Below, piece by piece: positions 1 to 5,185 of a DNA stretch of 5,185 bases; positions within the stretch are counted from its first letter, which is position 1, and the number at the start of each line of letters is the position of its first letter. Made by a program: the position numbers and the translations under genes. The DNA comes from CAWUKT01 sp041565275 (GTDB lineage: Bacteria; Bacteroidota; Bacteroidia; J057; JADKCL01). The stretch is from assembly GCA_041565275.1 (NCBI GenBank), contig JBFGVE010000175.1, forward strand, positions 1 to 5,185, given 5' to 3'. The notes beneath the pieces were generated by a model. That model saw nothing but the letters and a program-made list of their open reading frames with translations, searched no databases and had not been told where the DNA came from.

Positions 1-3000
1 CAGTTAATTGGACAACTCATCCTATTGGTTCAGATCCAGTTACTTTGTCTTCAACTACACTTCACGGGGACAGTGTTCCCTTTATCATCGTGGGTGACCG
101 TAGTGACAGCGGTCCTGGTAATATGAGGTTGTATATCAACGGTACGAACGAGAACACAGCCAGTGGTGTGGATGGGTCTCTGGGAAATATAGGCGAGTCT
201 CAGCCAGCAATTGGCAATTCAAGGGATACTCAGTCTCCTTTAGAGAGTGATATCTCAGAAATTCTGATCTTCAACAATACATTGACCCAAGGTGAAAGAG
301 AACGACTGGAAACTTATCTGGCCATCAAATATGGAATAACTATAGGGCATAATTACTTGGCTTCGGATGGTTCCACTATTTATACTGTTGCCGGTTACGG
401 AGAAAATATTATAGGTATTGCCCGGGAAGATATTACGGGTTCACTTTACCATCAAAGGCAAAGTAAGTCAGCAACCGAACCGAATGGAATAACATTGTTT
501 TCGGGGAGTCATGGGGGAAATTTTCCTTTGTTGAACAAATCAAACAATGCCAGTTTGGATGTAGGGGATTATTTTGTGATGGGGCACGATGGTGCTGATT
601 CCTCCTTTGGTGGGATTTACAACCAGAGCCAAAACGCCAGGATGAACAGAGTTTATAAAATGCAGGAGACCAACATGCAAGGGCATGCCATTACACTCTT
701 GGTCAAAACATCGACAGGTACGACCTTTGATACCTTGTCCACTCCTGGAGGAAATTTTGCAATAGCCGTTTCAAATGATTTAACATTTGATATCAATGAT
801 GCTGTTTATCCCCTGGTCCAGGGAGGTACCGATAGCCTGTATGTGCAACTGACAATCCCTTCCGGTATCAATTACTTGTCATTTGTTGACCTCAATGCGC
901 CTACCCCTGCAGGTGACCCTGGTGGAACAGATGGTCAGGATCTTGCAATTTGGTTGAAAGCAGATACAGGTCACCTCAATGTTAACACTAATGCCCCCAA
1001 CATAGGTGGAAGGTGGTTCGATAATTCTTATACTGGCAACGACGGAATCTTCTCAAATGTCAGCGCAACTGCACGTACGCAAACGAACCTGGCGGATTTA
1101 AATTTTAATGAGTCTATCTCTACACCTGACTCGTCTTATGTTAACTTCCGGAGAAGTGCACAGGATGCCCTGTCTGTTGCGGTTGTTGTTGCCACTGCCT
1201 ATGCTGGTACCGGGCAACCCATCCGGGACCAAGGTGCTATATTGGGAGGTTCTAACGGTGGACCAAATGAATATTTCCTTACTATGGACGACGGTAAATT
1301 CAACTGGGTAATTACCGACAATACTTCTGGAACCAATTTTGATTCCATAGGTTCAGGCAGTAGCAGTTTTAACTCAGATATCGCACACATCGTGTTTGTG
1401 GACCGGGATACCTCAAGCGGTACAGGATCTATTTCCATGCGAATTGACGGTCAACTGATAGGTTCAAAATCGCTGACAAACCTAAACTCCTTGGGTACAA
1501 ATGATTCACTCAGATTGGGGCTTCATCCATCGGGCTCCGGGAGGCTCGAAGGGAGATTTGGTGAAATTCTTATTTATGACACTGTAATGGTGGGTACTGA
1601 CAAGGAAAAGTTGGAATCTTACTTGGGTTTGAAGTTCGGTATTACACTGGATCATAATTATCTGGATACTTCCGGGACGGTGGTTTATGATCAAAGCACA
1701 TACCCTAACCGTATTTTTGGATTGGCCAGTGAAGATTTTGGAGGAACATTGTTCAAGCAGACCGTAAGCCGGTCGCAGACAAGTTCGGCATTGACCGTGA
1801 TGGCAGGAGCAGGTCATGGTGGAATAGTCCCCTCTTCTAATTTTGCCAATAATAGTAAAGCCCTGCCAAATGGGTCCTATATTATTTTCGGAGATGATGG
1901 TGTAGGGTCGGGAGCTTTTAACCGCCCTTTATCTGGGAATTCTGATCAACTGATGGACCTGACCTGGAAGGTTACGACTACTGGTGGCGTTGATACTGTA
2001 GGATTGCGATTTGATGGTTTTGTTCTCACTGGCCTGACTGGAACGGATCAGTACTCCATTGTGATTAGTGACGACCCTACTTTTGATGGTAGTGATGCTA
2101 CATATTTGCTGAATCCTGTCGCTGCGAATGTCTACTACGTAGAAAATGACTTCCCAGACAATTCCACTCAGTATTTTTCTATCATTAAGAATCCCGTTCC
2201 CGGCGGGGTGACGGGTACAGAGATCATTAAGTGGCTGGATGCCAGCTACAGAGTTGACACTGGCGCAGCCCCTGCCATGGCATGGGCGCCCCGGGCGGGG
2301 CTACATTTTGGATATTCTGATAATGTCACCTACAATAATGGTGGTGCCAACTTCAATGATTTCCTGGAGTTGAACACAGATCATATCGCTACTGTCCATA
2401 ATCAGGCAGCTGACTTTGGAATGTTTATAGTATTTAGGGCTGACGCTTCTGTAGTTTCTGCTACCTGGACTGGAGAACCCGCTGTCTTGAGTGGCTTGTT
2501 AAATGATACGGGTGGAAACAGGTTTGCATTGACTGGACTTCCCCTGAGTCAATTCAGGTACCGTTTGAAAGATGCTGGAGGGAATGATGAGTCTGCTACA
2601 AATCCACCTGGACCTACCAGTCCCCACCAGGATTATCTCCACATTGCCTACATTGATTTCAAGAAGGCAGTTGCTCCTGAATTTGGCTTTGACGGGTCAT
2701 ATCAAACTGTCAGCGGAAGTTTTAATGTGGACATGTCAGGAGGAGATTCGCTTCGTTTTGGTAGGTTTAATCCAACGATAAGTCCCACGCCTCCGACCTT
2801 GAGCGGTGATATTGCCGAGTTTATTGAGTTCGACGCTCCCGTTACAGGCAACGACCGGGACATGGTATCCACCTATTTGGCGATCAAATACGGTATTACT
2901 TTGCCACACAATTATCTCCAATCAGGTAATGCGAATGTCCTTTATTATCCCAATGATTACCCAAATGAGATCGTTGGGATTGGTAAAGACTCTCTTACTT

Positions 3001-5185
3001 TCTTAGATCAGCGGGCATCCCAACCCGCATCGAACCCACAAGGAATGGGAATTATTTTTGGTTCTGGGCATTCCGCTTTTCCAAATGTTAACACTGATGT
3101 TTCTCCAGGTATCCCTGAAGACCACTTTCTGTTGGTCGGCCATGATGGTAAATCGACCTCCCAAACTGCAGTCTTCGATGGAAATAGCAATACGAGGATG
3201 CAGCGGATCTACAAGGCATATTTAACAGGCTCCTCTTCTCAGACAGCTACTTTGGTCTTCAATGGAGGGTTTGGCCAGATGCTGGACAGTGTTAATACTG
3301 ATAGTGCACTCGTAATGGTGGTCAGTAGGGATACTGTATTTTCATATACAGGAGATGTAGTCATCAATATGAGTGGATGGAGTCCTGGAGTATATGCCGC
3401 TCCTTACAACTTTACCAACAGTGATTCTGTATATATTTCAATTGCGAAAGTCCCGAATCCTGCGGCTCCAGGAGGATTGTCAGACAATGTAACCATGTGG
3501 TTGCAGGCTGGGGTTGGGTATACTGATTTACTCACCACGGGTGATAGCTGGGCTAACCAAGTTGATCCACTTAATAACATGGTACAAGAACCGACATCCT
3601 CCAACACAACATTGAAAAAAAATGCTGGACTACTGAATTACAATTCCTATATTTCTTTTGATTCTTTAAAGAGGGAATTTAAAAGTCAAAGTTCTCTTGA
3701 TGCAGGAACATATGTTGCGGTTATCAAAGCAGAAGATTCTGATCCATTTGCAGGGTTGATCGGACAAGCCGTAGGAGCGAGTATGACCGGGATCCGAAGT
3801 TCCAGTTCAGGCGGGAGTCAAATTCAGAAAGGGAATGAAAACCAGGATTTCGCCAGGGCTGGGGGTGAACTGTGGATCAATGGAGGCTTGCCGGACACTT
3901 TGTTCCCCATAGATAATTGGTCCATCGTAGGTGCAAACACCATTTCACCTAAATCAAGTGGTGCTGATGGATTTTTCTATATAGGAGGATTTCAGTCAAT
4001 AAGTGCTCAGACTTATCGCTCTTGCAATATTGCTGAGGTGATCGTGTTCGAAGATTCGATAAAATACCAAAGCAGAATTCGACAGGTTGAGACTTACCTT
4101 GCCATTAAATATGGACTCACACTTGAGAGAAGCTATGTTTCCTCTTACGGTGTTACTCTCTTTGATACTCTGGCAGATGCCATTTATTTCAATGACATCG
4201 CTGGCATTGCGCGGGATGATACCACTGGATTGGAACAGCGGCAAAGCAAGAGTATCAATGGAACCTCTATTGTAACAATGGGACTTGATTCGATCAGTGA
4301 AAGTAATGAAACCAATACGGGTGTTTTTTTACAGGATTCTACATGGCTATTGTGGGGAAATGATGGGGGAAGCCTCTGCTGGAGCAATAGCAACTTTGCT
4401 GTTTCATCAGCGGCTACGGACAGGAATCACTATATCCGGGTTGCCAGACAATGGAAAGTTAAGAAGATAGGACCTGTGAATTCCTTGCACATCAGAGTGG
4501 ATACTGCGTCTTTTGACCCTCGGCCGGGGTTGGGCAGTTTTTATTTTGCACTTGACGATGATGGCATCTTTGACAGTAATTCCCTTCTGATCCCAATGTC
4601 AGGAAGCGGTACTGGCGAGATTGAAACGTTTATTGCTGGAACGGATTTTGATTCCAAGCCTTATTTTACAATTGCAGCAAGACTTGATTCTGCAGACTTT
4701 CTCGTCCAGAACTATTGTGGGCTCGATACGATTGAAATGCTGGGTTCAAATATTGGAGATGATTCTATTTGTGGTGTTGTCCAGCTTTTTGATGGTACGA
4801 ATACCAGGGAAATATTTCGTGATGGTAGTACTCCTTCTGATACAACCTATAGCGTTGTAGCTAATATGCCGGGAAATTGTCTTGACCGGATTCAATTCCT
4901 TGCTAACTCGGTATGGGCAAGTAATGATACTTTTAAAGTTAGTATTTCCCTCAATTCAGTACCTCAGACTTCGATCAACCCAACTTGTAGCGATGCAGGA
5001 TCATACTTAGATAACAGTAAATACACCCTACTGGATTCGATAACGCTTGGTGTAGGCGGCAGTTCCAAATTCGAATTTTTTAGTGATGAGTACTGCCTTG
5101 GAGGTGGAAATATATCACCAGATTTAGGTCCCCAAGGAACTCCAGGGTTATTTTACACTGTTGATACGGCTGGGATTGTAAGCAA
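1..5185 (+). CDS. Giant multidomain surface/secreted protein with tandem LamG-like + DUF8202-like units (internal fragment)
   Basis: One frame (first full codon at base 3) stays open for 1,727 codons through the whole window; the start and stop are outside. The translation is low in Cys and Lys and rich in Gly, Asp, Asn, Ser and Thr, as in extracellular beta-rich Bacteroidota proteins. Four tandem units of about 410-430 residues each hold a LamG/concanavalin-A-like jellyroll, a conserved helix (Y-L-A-I-K-Y-G at residues 105-111, 958-964 and 1365-1371; Y-L-G-L-K-F-G at 540-546) and a second beta-rich domain. A cysteine-containing region of another type follows from about residue 1561. By family knowledge, LamG folds often bind carbohydrate or protein and such giants are usually exported by the type IX system. 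Adhesion or a surface stalk is therefore my inference. No catalytic motif, membrane segment or signal peptide is visible. The coding call is very safe; the biological role is uncertain. Confidence 0.95.
3..899 (+). repeat. Tandem unit 1: C-terminal half of a LamG-like domain plus DUF8202-like domain
   Basis: Residues 1-299 of the frame; the front of the unit lies upstream. The LamG-like part is seen from its later strands: R-L-Y-I-N-G near residue 44, then D-I-S-E-I-L-I-F at 83-90, followed by the closing helix E-T-Y-L-A-I-K-Y-G-I-T (103-113) and H-N-Y-L (116-119). The second domain carries the landmarks shared by all units: G-I-A-R-E-D (138-143), Q-R-Q-S-K-S (151-156), G-H-D-G (194-197) and R-V-Y-K (216-219). 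It ends in an N-Y-L-S-F strand just before the Pro/Gly linker of unit 2. The R-x-Y-K site has Tyr where units 2 and 4 have Trp. The domain name DUF8202 is recalled from memory of similar Bacteroidota proteins; the order and spacing of the landmarks are read directly. Confidence 0.8.
900..2192 (+). repeat. Tandem unit 2: full LamG-like + DUF8202-like module (most diverged second domain)
   Basis: Residues 300-730. A linker (P-T-P-A-G-D-P-G-G, from 300) leads into D-L-A-I-W-L-K-A-D (313-321), the usual first strand of this LamG type. R-W-F-D-N-S follows shortly after, matching the common W-x-D-x-S turn. The jellyroll ends with R-F-G-E-I-L-I-Y (518-525) and the helix E-S-Y-L-G-L-K-F-G-I-T (538-548), then H-N-Y-L (551-554). 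In the second domain G573, the G-D-D-G turn (630-633) and W-K (655-656) fall at the same spacing as in the other units. However, the Gln-rich site is altered (K-Q-T-V-S-R-S), and Leu replaces Arg in the R-x-[WY]-K motif (653). It ends in Q-Y-F-S-I-I-K. Residues 400-407 are a run of small hydrophobic residues (S-V-A-V-V-V-A-T), which I read as a buried beta strand and not a membrane helix. Confidence 0.82.
2193..3452 (+). repeat. Tandem unit 3: LamG-like + DUF8202-like module with atypical Ala/Pro segment
   Basis: Residues 731-1150. It opens with P-V-P-G-G-V (731-736) and I-I-K-W-L-D-A (741-747). Where unit 2 has its W-x-D-x-S turn, this unit has an Ala/Pro-rich stretch (T-G-A-A-P-A-M-A-W-A-P-R-A-G) encoded by unusually GC-rich DNA. 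The jellyroll closes with D-I-A-E-F-I-E-F (936-943) and the helix S-T-Y-L-A-I-K-Y-G-I-T (956-966), then H-N-Y-L (969-972). The second domain shows G-I-G-K-D (992-996), Q-R-A-S (1003-1006), G-H-D-G (1046-1049) and M-Q-R-I-Y-K (1066-1071). These are closest to unit 1, which also has G-H-D-G and M-N-R-V-Y-K. The end strand is Y-I-S-I-A-K. The domain assignment is firm by comparison with the other units; what it binds is unknown. Confidence 0.82.
2288..2301. repeat. Short GC-rich inverted repeat inside the coding frame
   Basis: GCCCC and GGGGC flank a four-base GGGC loop, giving a 5-bp all-GC stem in a stretch (about 2264-2302) much richer in G and C than its surroundings. A CCATGG palindrome lies just upstream at 2275-2280. 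There is no T-run after it and the reading frame continues, so it is not a terminator. It coincides with the Ala/Pro-rich segment of unit 3. Confidence 0.5.
3453..4682 (+). repeat. Tandem unit 4: LamG-like + DUF8202-like module, closest to the family consensus
   Basis: Residues 1151-1560. The linker P-N-P-A-A-P-G-G-L leads to V-T-M-W-L-Q-A (1163-1169), then W-A-N-Q-V-D in the W-x-D-x-S position. The jellyroll ends with N-I-A-E-V-I-V-F (1342-1349) and the helix E-T-Y-L-A-I-K-Y-G-L-T (1363-1373). The usual H-N-Y-L is replaced by R-S-Y-V. The second domain reads I-A-G-I-A-R-D-D-T-T-G-L (from 1399), Q-R-Q-S-K-S (1412-1417), W-G-N-D-G-G (1451-1456) and A-R-Q-W-K-V (1481-1486). This is the form I remember as typical of DUF8202-like domains. 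The stretch between G-N-D-G and R-x-W-K is about eight residues longer than in the other units. It holds the first two cysteines of the window, C1341 and C1459, one in each domain. The end strand is Y-F-T-I-A-A, after which the repeat pattern stops. Confidence 0.85.
4683..4955 (+). other. Cysteine-containing beta-rich region after the tandem units
   Basis: Residues 1561-1651 of the same protein. The LamG/DUF8202 pattern has ended here: there is no Pro-Gly-Gly linker, no W-L-x-A strand and no Y-L-A-x-K helix. Three cysteines appear in about 55 residues (C1572, C1590, C1626), compared with none in the first 1,340. Alternating hydrophobic and polar residues (V-V-Q-L-F, F-K-V-S-I-S-L) suggest beta strands. 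I do not recognise the family. It may be a connecting beta-sandwich, perhaps disulphide-bonded once secreted, which is an inference from cysteine content only. Confidence 0.5.
4956..5185 (+). other. Start of an Ig/PKD-like repeat region of Bacteroidota surface-protein type (cut by window end)
   Basis: Residues 1652-1727. After P-T-C-S-D-A-G (C1662) the sequence runs F-E-F-F-S-D-E-Y-C (C1698 last), then an N-x-x-P-D-L segment, G-T-P-G-L-F-Y and D-T-A-G-I-V-S at the edge. The order Tyr/Phe-Cys, Asn/Pro stretch, Gly-x-Phe-Tyr, then Gly-Ile-Val-Ser resembles the repeated Ig/PKD-like modules of large Bacteroidota surface and gliding-associated proteins. In those modules a G-x-F strand is followed by a G-x-I turn and a G-T-Y-x-V strand, and the latter would lie just beyond the window. 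The match is to remembered pattern, covers only part of one module, and is moderately uncertain. Confidence 0.45.

Noticed and set aside
951..1100. Glycoside hydrolase or protease activity in the LamG-like domains
   Set aside because: No catalytic acid pair in a family-16-like E-x-D-x-x-E arrangement and no Ser/His/Cys protease motif is visible in the units.
1197..1220. Possible membrane helix from the Val/Ala-rich run near residues 399-408
   Set aside because: The hydrophobic run is only about ten residues before polar and Gly residues, and it sits where a LamG core beta strand is expected.
1506..1817. 103-codon open frame on the - strand, the longest competing frame
   Set aside because: It lies opposite a conserved part of unit 2, its translation has no recognisable domain, and the + frame there carries the repeat landmarks. 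It is an antisense shadow.
2275..2301. Rho-independent terminator at the GC-rich stem
   Set aside because: The stem is short, no T-run follows, and the open frame continues for nearly 2,900 bases.
309..4139. Direct DNA repeats of a mobile element or CRISPR array
   Set aside because: The similarity is at protein level with codon differences, spacing is over 1.2 kb, and there are no terminal inverted repeats, transposase or spacer pattern.
4087..4470. Short + strand open frames starting with ATG at 4087 and 4285
   Set aside because: Both are in a different frame inside unit 4, overlap the conserved helix and G-N-D-G region, and show no family signature.

Overview
The whole window lies inside one very long protein-coding gene on the + strand. 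Reading from base 3, the frame runs 1,727 complete codons without a stop and leaves the window at both ends, so the start codon, signal peptide and C-terminus are all outside. I see no second gene, RNA gene, promoter, terminator, insertion sequence or CRISPR array. Open frames in the other five frames are short, and I treat them as shadows of the main one.

The protein looks like a giant secreted or cell-surface adhesin-like protein of a Bacteroidota bacterium (Cytophagia, Saprospiria or Flavobacteriia type). The evidence is the family signature: repeated modules that open with a Pro-Gly-Gly linker and a W-L-x-A strand, continue as a LamG/concanavalin-A-like jellyroll, and close with a helix of the form Y-L-[AG]-[IL]-K-[YF]-G-[IL]-T. 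A second beta-rich domain follows, of a type I recall from Bacteroidota surface proteins as DUF8202. The sequence is rich in Asp, Asn, Gly, Ser and Thr, has no cysteine in its first 1,340 residues, and shows no enzyme active-site motif I recognise.

Layout by residue in this frame (residue n starts at base 3n): unit 1 (1-299, front missing), unit 2 (300-730), unit 3 (731-1150), unit 4 (1151-1560), then a different cysteine-containing region (1561-1727). That last region appears to open a new type of repeat, similar to the Ig/PKD-like repeats of large Bacteroidota surface and gliding proteins. The four units are clearly homologous in protein sequence but diverged in DNA, so this is an old tandem duplication.

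The domains probably form a long stalk or a multivalent binding array on the cell surface, for example for glycans. That role is inferred from family context and is not shown by any residue here. Export by the type IX secretion system is likely for such proteins, but its C-terminal signal would lie beyond the window.
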